In this document: in pieces, positions 1 through 7,066 of the stretch
Layout: each line of letters starts with the position of its first letter
Position numbering within the stretch: the first letter of the stretch is position 1
From: CAZYWA01 sp964650975 [NCBI: uncultured bacterium]
Lineage (GTDB): Bacteria > JADJOY01
Reading direction: 5' to 3'
Length of the DNA: 20,812 bases
Assembly (NCBI GenBank): GCA_964650975.1
Contig: CAZYWA010000079.1
Span: forward strand, 1 to 20,812
Made by a program: the position numbers and the translations under genes
The notes under the pieces: generated by a model
What the model saw: only the letters and a program-made list of their open reading frames with translations
Databases searched by the model: none
What the model was told of the DNA's origin: nothing

Positions 1-2
1 GA

Positions 3-827
3 TCCCTGGCCGGTGCCGAGACCGAGAACGACCCGGCCGGTGTGGCGATCAACCTCCATCATCTCGCGGTCCTCGCCCGCGACAGCGGGGATCTCGAAGG
101 CAGCGCCACGAGCCTGGAACGAGCGTTGCGGTTGCGCGAGGCGGGAGGCGACTCGCAGGCGCTGGCGTCGGTGCTGCTCGCCCTGGGTGAAACCGAGCTG
201 GCACGGCGCCGCTTCGACGCGGCGAGCGCCGCGCTCGGTCGCGCGTTGCTGCTGGCACGGATGGAGTCGGACACCGTCCGCGAGCATCGAGCCTCGATCG
301 GCCTCGCGGCGGCGGCGGCGGGCCGAGGACAGCCCGAGGAAGCCGCGCGCATGCTGCGCGCCGCGCTCGAGGCCGCGACGGCGCGCGGCGACCGGGCGGG
401 CGTCGCCGAGGCGTCGAGCGCGGCCGGAGCCCTGGCCGAAGCGCGCGGCGACGCCGAGGAAGCGTGGAGCGCGTATCGGCGAAGCCTCGACGCGGCCGAG
501 CGCGAGAGCGACCGCGAGGCGATGATCGCCGCGTACCTCGATCTGACGCGGGTCGATCAGCGGCGCGGGCACGCCGACGACGCGCTCGCGTGGGTGGTGC
601 ACGCGGTCGCGTCCGGCCTCACGATCGGTTCGCCGCGCGCCGCCGAGGCGCTCGACGAGCTCGCCGCGCTGGCGCGCATCACCGGGGGCAGCAGGCGCTG
701 GCGCGAGAAGTGGCGCGGCGCGCTCGACGTCGAACCGCCGGCGGAGGTGGTGTCGTGGGTGGAGGCGTCTTGGTGGCGGCGGCGCTCGCGGAAGCGCTCG
801 AGGGCTCGCGCGCAACCGAGCGCGTGA
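3..827 (+). CDS. Tetratricopeptide-repeat protein, C-terminal part (5'-truncated by window)
   Basis: The reading frame is open from the first bases of the window to the TGA at 825-827, so the true start lies upstream. An internal GTG at 42 is only the first possible start inside the window. The visible 274 residues are an Ala/Arg/Glu-rich run of paired helices with TPR-like spacing, for example LHHLAVLARDSGDLEGSATS and ALGETELARRRFDAASAALG, in roughly five degenerate repeats. Such C-terminal TPR arrays occur in large signalling ATPases, SARP/AfsR-like regulators and serine/threonine kinases, where they bind partner proteins. The N-terminal catalytic or DNA-binding part is not visible, so no function is assigned. 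The tail is unusually basic (WWRRRSRKRSRARAQPSA). The gene converges on the FAD oxidase with 21 bp between stop codons. Confidence 0.75.
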   Translation, partial: SLAGAETENDPAGVAINLHHLAVLARDSGDLEGSATSLERALRLREAGGDSQALASVLLALGETELARRRFDAASAALGRALLLARMESDTVREHRASIGLAAAAAGRGQPEEAARMLRAALEAATARGDRAGVAEASSAAGALAEARGDAEEAWSAYRRSLDAAERESDREAMIAAYLDLTRVDQRRGHADDALAWVVHAVASGLTIGSPRAAEALDELAALARITGGSRRWREKWRGALDVEPPAEVVSWVEASWWRRRSRKRSRARAQPSA

Positions 828-848
828 GCCAGCTCCCCGGACGGTCCG

Positions 849-2504
849 TCACACGGTGAGGCGGTCGACGGGATCGAGCAGCACGTGCGGGTTGAGCAGG
901 CCCTGCGGATCGAAGGTGCGTGCGGCGGCGGCGACCAGCTTGAGCCCGTCGGCGCCGGTTTCCTTCTCGAGCCACGGCGCGTGCCAGTTGCCGACCCCGT
1001 GGTGGTGGCTCAGCGCTCCACCGGCTCCCACCAGCGCGGTGGTGGCGGCGCGCTTGAGCGCGGCCCAGCGTGCCACCGTGGTCTCGACGTCCTTCGCCGA
1101 GCGGAAGAAGAACGTGAAATACATCGAGGTGCCGTCGATGTAGGGATGCGAGAGGTGACACATCACCACGCACTTCTCGGTCTCCGATTCGAGCGCTCCG
1201 TAAAGTGCCGCGCGCACCGCGTCGTAGAGCCCCTGGACCTTGCTCCACGGCACGGCGGTCTCGAAGGTGTCGGTGGTGACGCCGACGTCCATCAGGCTGT
1301 CGCGAAGGTACGGGTGGCGGAACCGGTCGCGGCGCCAGTGCTCGCCGGCGCCGGTGCCGAGCCCGACACGGCCGAAGCGGGCGCCCACGCCGCGCGCGCG
1401 CGCCAGCGTCTTGCGCACCGTCGACTCGTCACCCACCGCACCCATGAGCATCAGGCAACCCTGCGAACCGATCCCTCGGATCTTCCAGAACCGGCGAATC
1501 AGGCCCGAGATCGCGCCGAAATGCGCGAGACCGACCGCCATCGCCACGTCGGTCTCGGGAGAGTCGGAGAGCCGGAGCAGCGCCAGTGGCACCTCTTCCT
1601 GGGCGAGCGCTCGGCACGCTTCGGCGCCTTGCTCCCACGACGGCATCAGCGCGGCATCGACCACCATGCGCGCGGGCTTGGGGCGAACTCGCACCGTGGC
1701 GCGGGTGATGACGCCGAGCCGGCCCTCGCTACCGATCACGAGCTGGCGAAGGTCGGGGCCGGCGGCCGAGTTGGGAAGCGCCGGGATGGAGAGGCGGCCC
1801 GCCGGTGCCACCAGCTCGAGCCCCGCCACCAGGTCGCTCATGCTGCCGTAGCGGAACGACTCTTGCCCCGACGCCCGCGCGGCGGCCCAGCCGCCGACGG
1901 TCGAGAGCTCCCACGACTGGGGGAAGTGGCCCAGCGTGTAGCCGCGCGCACCGAGCGCCGCCTCGACGCTCGGCCCCGGAGTTCCGGCCCAGAACGTGGC
2001 GAGCGCGGAGCGGTCGTCGAGGGTCAGCAAACCGTCGAGGGCGCTCAGGTCGAGCACCACGATCGGCGAGTCGCCCGGGATCACGTTGACTCCGCCGGTG
2101 ACGGAGGTGCCGCCTCCGCGCGGGATGACGCGCACGCCCGCGGCCGAGCACGCCGCGAGCGTGGTCTCGACCTCGGCCTCGTTCGAGGGCCGGACCACCG
2201 CGTCGGGATAGGCGGGGACGGTGCCGGTACGCAGCCGGATCAGATCGGTGATTCCCTGGCCGCGCGAGCAAGCCAGCCGATCGGCTCCCTCCGTCGAGGT
2301 GGCGGCGGGGAACGTGGGCAGCGCCGCCGGCGCGGGCACGATGGCGTCGCTGCGGCGCGGTAGCGCGTGAGGAGTCTCTCCCAGCTGGCCGTGCAGGAGA
2401 TCGAGGAGCTGGGGCGAGGGCGGGAACGATTCTCCCTCGAATCCCCAGGCACCCAGGTTCCGGCGGCGGGGGCTGGACGAGCTCGGTCCTTGGTTGGCGC
2501 TCAT
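849..2504 (-). CDS. FAD-linked oxidase of the alkyl-dihydroxyacetonephosphate synthase (AGPS) type
   Basis: This 551-residue protein has the VAO/PCMH fold of FAD-dependent enzymes. The FAD-binding stretch PRGGGTSVTGGV lies at residues 129-140, followed by the second FAD segment (GHFPQSWELSTVGGWAA, then a RASGQESFRYG run). This arrangement is characteristic of AGPS-type enzymes rather than of glycolate or lactate oxidases. The C-terminal cap carries YIDGTSMYFTFFF and the triple-His motif SHHHGVG (His 500-502), which in AGPS lines the active site. AGPS swaps the acyl chain of acyl-DHAP for a fatty alcohol, giving an ether lipid. Bacterial homologues also include uncharacterised oxidases, so the substrate is open. 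The frame stays open far upstream of ATG 2504, but that extension runs antisense to the hydratase gene and is rejected. No Shine-Dalgarno sequence precedes ATG 2504; see the promoter entry. Confidence 0.85.
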   Translation of the reverse strand: MSANQGPSSSSPRRRNLGAWGFEGESFPPSPQLLDLLHGQLGETPHALPRRSDAIVPAPAALPTFPAATSTEGADRLACSRGQGITDLIRLRTGTVPAYPDAVVRPSNEAEVETTLAACSAAGVRVIPRGGGTSVTGGVNVIPGDSPIVVLDLSALDGLLTLDDRSALATFWAGTPGPSVEAALGARGYTLGHFPQSWELSTVGGWAAARASGQESFRYGSMSDLVAGLELVAPAGRLSIPALPNSAAGPDLRQLVIGSEGRLGVITRATVRVRPKPARMVVDAALMPSWEQGAEACRALAQEEVPLALLRLSDSPETDVAMAVGLAHFGAISGLIRRFWKIRGIGSQGCLMLMGAVGDESTVRKTLARARGVGARFGRVGLGTGAGEHWRRDRFRHPYLRDSLMDVGVTTDTFETAVPWSKVQGLYDAVRAALYGALESETEKCVVMCHLSHPYIDGTSMYFTFFFRSAKDVETTVARWAALKRAATTALVGAGGALSHHHGVGNWHAPWLEKETGADGLKLVAAAARTFDPQGLLNPHVLLDPVDRLTV

Positions 2505-2512
2505 GGCGCGGA

Positions 2513-2540
2513 GATATAGCCCGGCTGGCCGGGTGGCGAA
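2513..2540 (-). promoter_or_regulatory. Putative promoter of the AGPS-like gene with internal dyad
   Basis: On the minus strand a TTCGCC (-35-like, 2540-2535) is followed after 16 nt by TATATC (-10-like, 2518-2513). The predicted start of transcription falls within a few bases of ATG 2504, so the mRNA would be leaderless or nearly so. This fits the missing Shine-Dalgarno sequence. The spacer holds the perfect dyad CCCGGCTGGCCGGG (2520-2533), a plausible operator. The -35 match is weak. Confidence 0.35.
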
Positions 2541-2573
2541 AGCACGATGTACGGTTCGAGCCCTGGAGGGGAT

Positions 2574-3170
2574 ATGCCCATCACCATCGGCATGCTGATC
2601 TTCGACGATGCCGAAGAGCTCGACTTCCTGGGCCCGTGGGAGGTGCTCACGATGGCGGCCAAGCTTCACGCCGCCGGCGACCGCGTGGTGACGATCGCCG
2701 AGCGCTCCGCGCCGGTGCGCTGCGCGAAAGGCCTGCGGGTGCTGCCCGATCACGCCTTCGGCGATGCGCCCAAGCTCGACGTGCTGCTGGTCCCGGGCGG
2801 GCAGGGGACGCGTCGCGAGGTCGACAATCCGGCCCTGATCGAGTGGATCCGCCAGACCGGCGCCGGTTGCTCCTGGGTGACGAGCGTCTGCACCGGCGCG
2901 CTGCTGCTTCACGAGGCCGGGCTGGCTCGCGGCAAGCGCGTCACGACCTACTGGAGCTTCATCGAGACGCTGCGCGCGCGCGGCGACGTCACCGTGCTCG
3001 AGGACGTCCGCTACGTGCGCGACGGCCAGCTCGTGACCGCGGCCGGAATCTCGGCCGGGATCGACATGGCGCTCTGGCTCACCGGTCAGCTGTGGAGCGT
3101 CGAGCACGCCCGGGCGACGCAGCGGGCGATCCAGTACGAGCCCGCGCCGCCCTACGCCGCCGAGGTCTGA
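2574..3170 (+). CDS. DJ-1/PfpI family protein, isonitrile hydratase (InhA)-like
   Basis: The 198-residue protein starts at ATG 2574, preceded by GGAGGG (2565-2570). An in-frame ATG at 2547 lacks such a site. It reads like Pseudomonas isonitrile hydratase along its length: an N-terminal strand with LDFLGP (Asp17), the PGGQGTR turn, the nucleophile elbow VTSVCTGALLL with Cys106-Thr107, then GKRVTTYW, an AAGISAGIDMAL helix and the ending QYEPAPP. In the family, Cys, the following Thr and Asp17 hydrate isonitriles to N-formamides. All three positions are kept here. The protein lacks the C-terminal AraC domain of GlxA-type regulators. It overlaps the next gene by ATGA, so the two are translationally coupled. 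Other DJ-1 activities (chaperone, glyoxalase) remain possible. Confidence 0.85.
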   Translation: MPITIGMLIFDDAEELDFLGPWEVLTMAAKLHAAGDRVVTIAERSAPVRCAKGLRVLPDHAFGDAPKLDVLLVPGGQGTRREVDNPALIEWIRQTGAGCSWVTSVCTGALLLHEAGLARGKRVTTYWSFIETLRARGDVTVLEDVRYVRDGQLVTAAGISAGIDMALWLTGQLWSVEHARATQRAIQYEPAPPYAAEV

Positions 3171-3577
3171 TGCCGCTCCGCACCAAGCGCTGGAACGATC
3201 CGGCCGAACCCGACGACGGCTTCCGGATGCTGGTGTGCCGCTACCGCCCGCGGGGAGTCCGGAAGACCGACGAGACCTGGGACGCGTGGGTCCCGGACCT
3301 CGCCCCGAGCACCGCTCTCCTGGCCGACTTCCACGGCAAGCACGGCCCGCCGATCGGCTGGGACGTCTACCGGCGGCGCTACTTCGAAGAGCTCAAGACG
3401 CGCAGTTCCGCCATCGCCAAGCTGGCCGCGCGCGTCGCCGGCGGCGAGACCGTGACCTTGCTATGCTCGTCGGCTTGCACGGACGCGACGCACTGCCACC
3501 GCACGTTGCTGGCGGCACACGTCGAGGCGCTCGTTCAGAAGGCCGGGCGCTCGCCCTGGGAGATCCTGTCCGGCTGA
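3170..3577 (+). CDS. DUF488 family protein
   Basis: ATG 3170 overlaps the stop of the hydratase-like gene (ATGA), which implies coupled translation. The 135-residue product carries the DUF488 signatures: CRYRPRGVRK (residues 23-32), the WDAWVPDLAPSTALLADFHG stretch, WDVYRRRYFEELK (64-76) and a C-terminal TLLCSSACTDATHCHRTLLA (97-116). The Cys-rich end (Cys99, Cys103, Cys109, then His110) is typical of the subgroup and might bind metal or act in thiol chemistry. The biochemical role of DUF488 is not established. No signal peptide or membrane segment is present, so it is probably cytoplasmic. The gene converges on the small secreted protein gene with 28 bp between them. Confidence 0.85.
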   Translation: MPLRTKRWNDPAEPDDGFRMLVCRYRPRGVRKTDETWDAWVPDLAPSTALLADFHGKHGPPIGWDVYRRRYFEELKTRSSAIAKLAARVAGGETVTLLCSSACTDATHCHRTLLAAHVEALVQKAGRSPWEILSG

Positions 3578-3605
3578 CGGACCAGGATCGGTGCGACGGC
3601 GCGCT

Positions 3606-3935
3606 TCACGCCTTCGGAACGATCTGGATCACGGTCCGCTGGACCGGCTTCGGGCAGAGGGCGCCGACCGCTTCGTCGGTTCGCTCCGTGGAAGGCTCGA
3701 TCACCACCACCTGCGCGCCCGACGCCGTCTTCCCGACCTTGTCCGCGGCGACGGCGCGGATCTCCCACACCTCGTCGACGCAGGCGCCTCCGCCGGTGAT
3801 CACCGGCTTCTTGGCCTCCGGCGCGGCGGCGCTGGCGCCGCGCGGCAGCAATGCGCACGCGGCGATCGCGAGCGTGAGCGCCGAGAGCGACGGCCGAAAA
3901 CGGATCGAAGGGCCCCTGCCTGGCATCGGGTTCAT
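3606..3935 (-). CDS. Small exported protein of unknown function
   Basis: This 109-residue protein starts at ATG 3935, with GAGG about 7 nt upstream on the minus strand. An in-frame ATG three codons later is possible. Residues 1-36 form a Sec-type signal peptide: a basic N-region with three Arg, the hydrophobic stretch LSALTLAIAACALL, and a likely cut after ASA. The mature part is about 73 residues, rich in Val and Lys, with two cysteines (52 and 94) that could form a disulphide in the periplasm. I recognise no family. It lies 119 bp beyond the acyl-CoA dehydrogenase on the same strand, but nothing links it functionally to that operon. Confidence 0.7.
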   Translation of the reverse strand: MNPMPGRGPSIRFRPSLSALTLAIAACALLPRGASAAAPEAKKPVITGGGACVDEVWEIRAVAADKVGKTASGAQVVVIEPSTERTDEAVGALCPKPVQRTVIQIVPKA

Positions 3936-4054
3936 GGGCTGACCTCGTAGGTGTTGAGCACCATGGGGCGTTCGAGCAGCATGCTAACGGCTCGATTGGA
4001 CGTTGCGAATGGAAGGGACATTCGAGCGTCAGGGCACGTGGCGGCGATCTTCCT

Positions 4055-5233
4055 TCAGATCTGGAGCGGCAAGCCGAGCCCGCGGCGGGCAATGATGTTC
4101 TTCTGGATCTCCGAGGTGCCGCCGCCGATGGTGTTGACCACGGTGTAGCGGTAGGAGCGCTCGAAGCGGCCGTCCACGGGCGCGCCTTCGTTGCCGCGCT
4201 TCAAGAGGCCGGCGGGGCCCATCAGGTCCATCGCCGCGTTCGCGATCCGCTGGTCGAGCTCGTTGGCGTAGAGCTTGTACATCGAGGACTCGACGGTGGG
4301 GACGCGGCCTTTGAGTGCCTCGCTCACGACGCGGCGCTGGATCATGCGCGCCGCCTCGAGCTGCGTGACGAGCTGCGCGATGGTGTGGCGCACGACCGGG
4401 TCGTTGCGTAGCGGCTCGCCGTCTCGCTCGGCCTTCGCGGCCCAGCCGCACAGCGTCTCGACCTTCATCTCCATGGCGCCGATCGGCATCATGCCGAAGC
4501 GTTCCAGGTCGAGCGCTTCGCAGATGTAGGTCCAGCCTTTGTTGAGCTCGCCGACCACGAACTCGTCGCTCACCCACACGTCGTCGATGAAGACTTCGTT
4601 GGTGCGCTCGTCGCCGATGGTCCAGGTGGCCTGGATCGAGATGCCCGGATGGCGCATCTCGATCAGGAGGAGGGTGATGCCCTTGTGCTTGGGAGCGTCG
4701 GGATCGGTGCGCGCACCCAGCCAGTACCAGTCGGCGAAGTGGGCGGAGGTCGTCCAGATCTTGCGGCCGTTGAGCTTCCAGCCGTTGCCGGAGCGCGTGG
4801 CCTTCAGGTTCATCGCCGCGGCGTCCGAGCCGGCCTGCGGCTCGCTGTAGCCGATCGCGAACTCGATCTCACCGCTGGCGATGCGCGGCAGGAAGTACGC
4901 CTTGAGCTTGTCGTTGCCGTGGCGAATGATCGTCTTGCCGATGGTGCCGACGCCTTTGCCCGGCTGCGGGGCCCCGACCCGCGCCAGCCGCTCGGTCAGC
5001 ACGAACTCGTAGATTCCGCCCAGCTCCTGCCCGCCGTATTGCTTGGGCCACGAGAGCCCGAGCCAGCCGCGCTCGGCCAGCTTCTTCATGAAGGCGCGTT
5101 TGGGCGGGGTGTCCACCACCTGCGACAGCTGCTCGGGCATGGGATCCATGACCTCTGGGTCCCAGTTGGCGCGGATGAAGGCGTCGACCTCCGCGGCAAA
5201 TGCGAGCAGCTCTTCGGGCAACTGAAAGTCCAT
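4055..5233 (-). CDS. Acyl-CoA dehydrogenase (FadE-type)
   Basis: This 392-residue enzyme is the usual length for an FAD-dependent acyl-CoA dehydrogenase. It shows the family order: an N-terminal helical domain, the middle strand domain with YSEPQAGSDAAA (residues 129-140) and KLNGRKIWTTSA (153-164), then the C-terminal helical domain ending in NTIGGGTSEIQKNIIARRGLGLPL. The canonical catalytic Glu of medium-chain enzymes (YEGT) is Gly here (GGGT). A Glu at 244 in LDLERFG falls where isovaleryl-CoA dehydrogenase carries its base, so that residue may act instead. Alternatively, the protein is one subunit of a heteromeric steroid-type dehydrogenase. AGGTGA lies just ahead of ATG 5233 and overlaps the DUF35 stop codon region. 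It is third in the operon thiolase-like, DUF35, dehydrogenase, 11 bp after DUF35. Confidence 0.9.
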   Translation of the reverse strand: MDFQLPEELLAFAAEVDAFIRANWDPEVMDPMPEQLSQVVDTPPKRAFMKKLAERGWLGLSWPKQYGGQELGGIYEFVLTERLARVGAPQPGKGVGTIGKTIIRHGNDKLKAYFLPRIASGEIEFAIGYSEPQAGSDAAAMNLKATRSGNGWKLNGRKIWTTSAHFADWYWLGARTDPDAPKHKGITLLLIEMRHPGISIQATWTIGDERTNEVFIDDVWVSDEFVVGELNKGWTYICEALDLERFGMMPIGAMEMKVETLCGWAAKAERDGEPLRNDPVVRHTIAQLVTQLEAARMIQRRVVSEALKGRVPTVESSMYKLYANELDQRIANAAMDLMGPAGLLKRGNEGAPVDGRFERSYRYTVVNTIGGGTSEIQKNIIARRGLGLPLQI

Positions 5234-5244
5234 GGCGATTCACC

Positions 5245-5691
5245 TCACGCGAGGGTCCAGCTGGGAAGCAACGTGCCGGCCTGGTCGTGAAATCTCAGCG
5301 CCACCCGGCGACCCATGGCGAGGCCTTCCCGGACGCCATCGGTTTTGATCAAATCACCTGTAGAATCAACCAAGTATCCGAGTAACCTCACGCCTCCGTC
5401 GAGCTCGACCAGCAGTACCACGAAGGGCACCTTGTCGGCGTAGGCGGGTAGCGTCGGGGGCCGCATCACGACCCACGACGCGATCCGGCCGTCGCCGCGA
5501 ACGGGAGTCCACAGGGGCCCCGGGGTCTGACAGGTCGAGCAGATCGGGCGCGGCTGCCACAGCCACTTCGAGCAGGCGCCGCAGCGCTGGATCAGGAGCT
5601 CGCGCCGCGCGACGCCACCCCAGAACGGCTGCGTGTCGGCGTCCGGCACCGGCACCGGGAACGCGGTCTTGGGATCGGGTGTCGCAGTCAT
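5245..5691 (-). CDS. DUF35 zinc-ribbon / OB-fold acyl-CoA-associated protein
   Basis: The 148-residue protein has the two DUF35 parts. The first is an N-terminal rubredoxin-like zinc ribbon with Cys37-x2-Cys40 and Cys51-x2-Cys54 (QRCGACSKWLWQPRPICSTC). The second is a C-terminal OB-fold (GDGRIASWVVMRPP, VPFVVLLVELDGGVRLLGYL). DUF35 proteins form complexes with thiolase-fold enzymes and shape their acyl-CoA pocket, as in ChsH2-DUF35 with the Ltp2 aldolase of steroid side-chain removal, or BbsA with BbsB in toluene breakdown. It lies between the thiolase-like gene and the acyl-CoA dehydrogenase gene on the same strand, as expected for such a complex. ATG 5691 has only a weak purine-rich leader (GGGAGAG, about 11 nt upstream). 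Confidence 0.88.
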   Translation of the reverse strand: MTATPDPKTAFPVPVPDADTQPFWGGVARRELLIQRCGACSKWLWQPRPICSTCQTPGPLWTPVRGDGRIASWVVMRPPTLPAYADKVPFVVLLVELDGGVRLLGYLVDSTGDLIKTDGVREGLAMGRRVALRFHDQAGTLLPSWTLA

Positions 5692-5707
5692 CCGAGCCCG
5701 CTCTCCC

Positions 5708-5783
5708 GACCGCAGGATGCGGACGCGACGGAGCGCATCCCTCCGGGCCGATCGATCGCCCCCCGGAGGGCGGCGGTCCCTCG
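5708..5783. repeat. Nested hairpin element, copy 1, between thiolase-like and DUF35 genes
   Basis: A perfect 9-bp inner stem, CCCTCCGGG (5739-5747) with CCCGGAGGG (5762-5770), is enclosed by GACCGC (5708-5713) and GCGGTC (5773-5778). The right arm reads CGGTCCCTCG (5774-5783), identical over ten bases to the right arm of the element at 11759-11807. There is no T-run. It could stabilise or attenuate the operon transcript. Of the three copies, this is the least certain member of the family. Confidence 0.45.
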
Positions 5784-5794
5784 CCGCCGCAACG

Positions 5795-6946
5795 TCACCA
5801 CGGATCCCTCGCGAATACCAGCGCCCCTGTCGGGACCACGTTCCCGCTCGTGACCAGCACGTTGCCCACGTTCGGCGCCTGCGACGTCGAGGTGCCGCGC
5901 ACCTGCCGCACGCCCTCGACCAGCAGGTTGAACCCGTGAACGTAGGCCTCCGAGATCCCGCCGCCGCTGGTGTTGTAGGGCGGGTTCTTGCCCTCGGCCA
6001 TGTAGGCCGGCGACTCGCCCTCGCCGCAGAAGCCGAACTCCTCGAACGCGATCGGGATCTGCGGCGTGAACGCGTCGTAGATCTGCAGCACGTCGATGTC
6101 GCGCGGCGAGAGGCCGGTGCTCTTCCAGAGCTCGGGCGCCACCCACGCGTTGGGCGTCTTTCCCAGGGTCTCGTCGTAGAAGAACGTCATCGCGGTCATC
6201 TGCGGGCCCGACCCCATCGCGAAGCCGTGCACGTAGACCGGTTTCACGCCGAGGTCGCGCGCCCGCTCGGCGCTGGTCAGCACCATCGCGAGCGCGCCGT
6301 CGGTCTCGAGGCAGCAGTCGAAGAGCCTGAGCGGATCGCAGATCATGCGCGCCGCCAGGTAGTCGTGCATGGTGAGCGGCTTTTGCATCATCGCGGCGGG
6401 ATTGCGCCGCGCGTGCTCGCGCTGGGTCACCGCGACGCGCCCCAGCACCTCGGGCGCCCAGCCGTATTTGTGCATCCAGTAGCGGGTGTGGAAGGCCATG
6501 CCGTCGACCGGCCGCGCCACGTGATAGGGCCGCTCGAATTGATCCTGGCCCGTCGCCAGCATCTGCTGCGACCAGGGCCGGACACCCGAGCCGCGGTTTC
6601 GCGCGCGCCACGTGACCACCACGTCGGCCAGGTGGTTCTCGATCGCCAGCGACGCGTGCGCGACCGTCGGACAGCCGGCTCCGCCGCCGTAGTCGACCTC
6701 GCCGAAGGCGCGCAGGTTGGGCACGCCGAGGATGCGCGCCATCTCCATCTCGGTGGTGCCTTCCCACACGTAGCGGAACATCCCGTCCACGTCGCGGACC
6801 GAGAGTCCCGCGTCGGCGAGGGCACCGAGGATCGCGAGCGCGCCGGAGTGGCGCTCGGTCATGCCGATCGACTTGGAGTAGGGGAGCGCGTGGATCCCCA
6901 CCACCACCGCCTGGCGGTGCTTGGCGACGCGCAGCGGTGCCGGCAC
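5795..6946 (-). CDS. Thiolase-superfamily protein (SCP2 thiolase / Ltp2 aldolase-like)
   Basis: This 383-residue protein starts at GTG 6946, with GAGAGG about 9 nt upstream. It has the two-halved thiolase fold: a Gly-rich segment DYGGGAGCPTVAHAS with Cys92, the central LETDGALAMVLTS region, then YDAFTPQIPIAFEEFGF and NTSGGGISEAYVHGFN. In classical thiolases the two latter motifs read HDxF and NxxGG with His near the C-terminal catalytic Cys. Here they read Tyr290-DAF and NTSGG, followed by Tyr335, and the C-terminal Cys-containing loop is replaced (VTSGNVVPTGA). This fits the lipid-transfer-protein subgroup, some members of which act as retro-aldolases with a DUF35 partner on steroid side chains. 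The DUF35 gene lies 103 bp downstream. Loss of true thiolase activity is inferred, not shown. Confidence 0.87.
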   Translation of the reverse strand: MPAPLRVAKHRQAVVVGIHALPYSKSIGMTERHSGALAILGALADAGLSVRDVDGMFRYVWEGTTEMEMARILGVPNLRAFGEVDYGGGAGCPTVAHASLAIENHLADVVVTWRARNRGSGVRPWSQQMLATGQDQFERPYHVARPVDGMAFHTRYWMHKYGWAPEVLGRVAVTQREHARRNPAAMMQKPLTMHDYLAARMICDPLRLFDCCLETDGALAMVLTSAERARDLGVKPVYVHGFAMGSGPQMTAMTFFYDETLGKTPNAWVAPELWKSTGLSPRDIDVLQIYDAFTPQIPIAFEEFGFCGEGESPAYMAEGKNPPYNTSGGGISEAYVHGFNLLVEGVRQVRGTSTSQAPNVGNVLVTSGNVVPTGALVFARDPW

Positions 6947-7001
6947 GACGAGAGCCTCTCGCTCGGCGCGCCGGAGCGCGCGAAGAGCCCTGTTTTCCCG
7001 C

Positions 7002-7031
7002 TTGAAACGAGGTGGACGGCGAAGATAGAAC
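7002..7031 (+). promoter_or_regulatory. Putative promoter of the rightward catabolic operon
   Basis: TTGAAA (7002-7007) and TAGAAC (7026-7031) are separated by 18 bp and match the vegetative -35 and -10 boxes at five and four of six positions. The -10 box is the left half of the KstR-like operator, so repressor binding would block it. The first gene starts at 7067 with GGGGGA just ahead. Confidence 0.45.
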
Positions 7032-7050
7032 GTGTTTCACTTTCGGTCAA
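7022..7050 (-). promoter_or_regulatory. Putative promoter of the leftward catabolic operon
   Basis: On the minus strand TTGACC (7050-7045) and TATCTT (7027-7022) are separated by exactly 17 bp, a good vegetative promoter in a GC-rich genome. The KstR-like site lies in the spacer and touches the -10 box. Transcripts would carry a leader of about 70 nt before GTG 6946. Confidence 0.45.
7026..7039. promoter_or_regulatory. KstR-like TetR-family operator
   Basis: The 14 bases TAGAACGTGTTTCA fit TNNAACNNGTTNNA, the palindrome bound by the cholesterol-catabolism repressor KstR in mycobacteria, at every fixed position. The site overlaps the -10 boxes of both divergent promoters, the position expected for a repressor of both operons. 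I did not find a second match in the other main intergenic gaps. No tetR gene lies inside the window, so the cognate regulator is unknown. Confidence 0.55.
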
Positions 7051-7066
7051 CACGGGGGACGACTCG

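Noticed and set aside
885-2363. A 492-codon plus-strand frame opposite the AGPS-like gene
   Set aside because: Arg/Gly/His-rich shadow; the minus strand carries FAD-binding and His-triad motifs.
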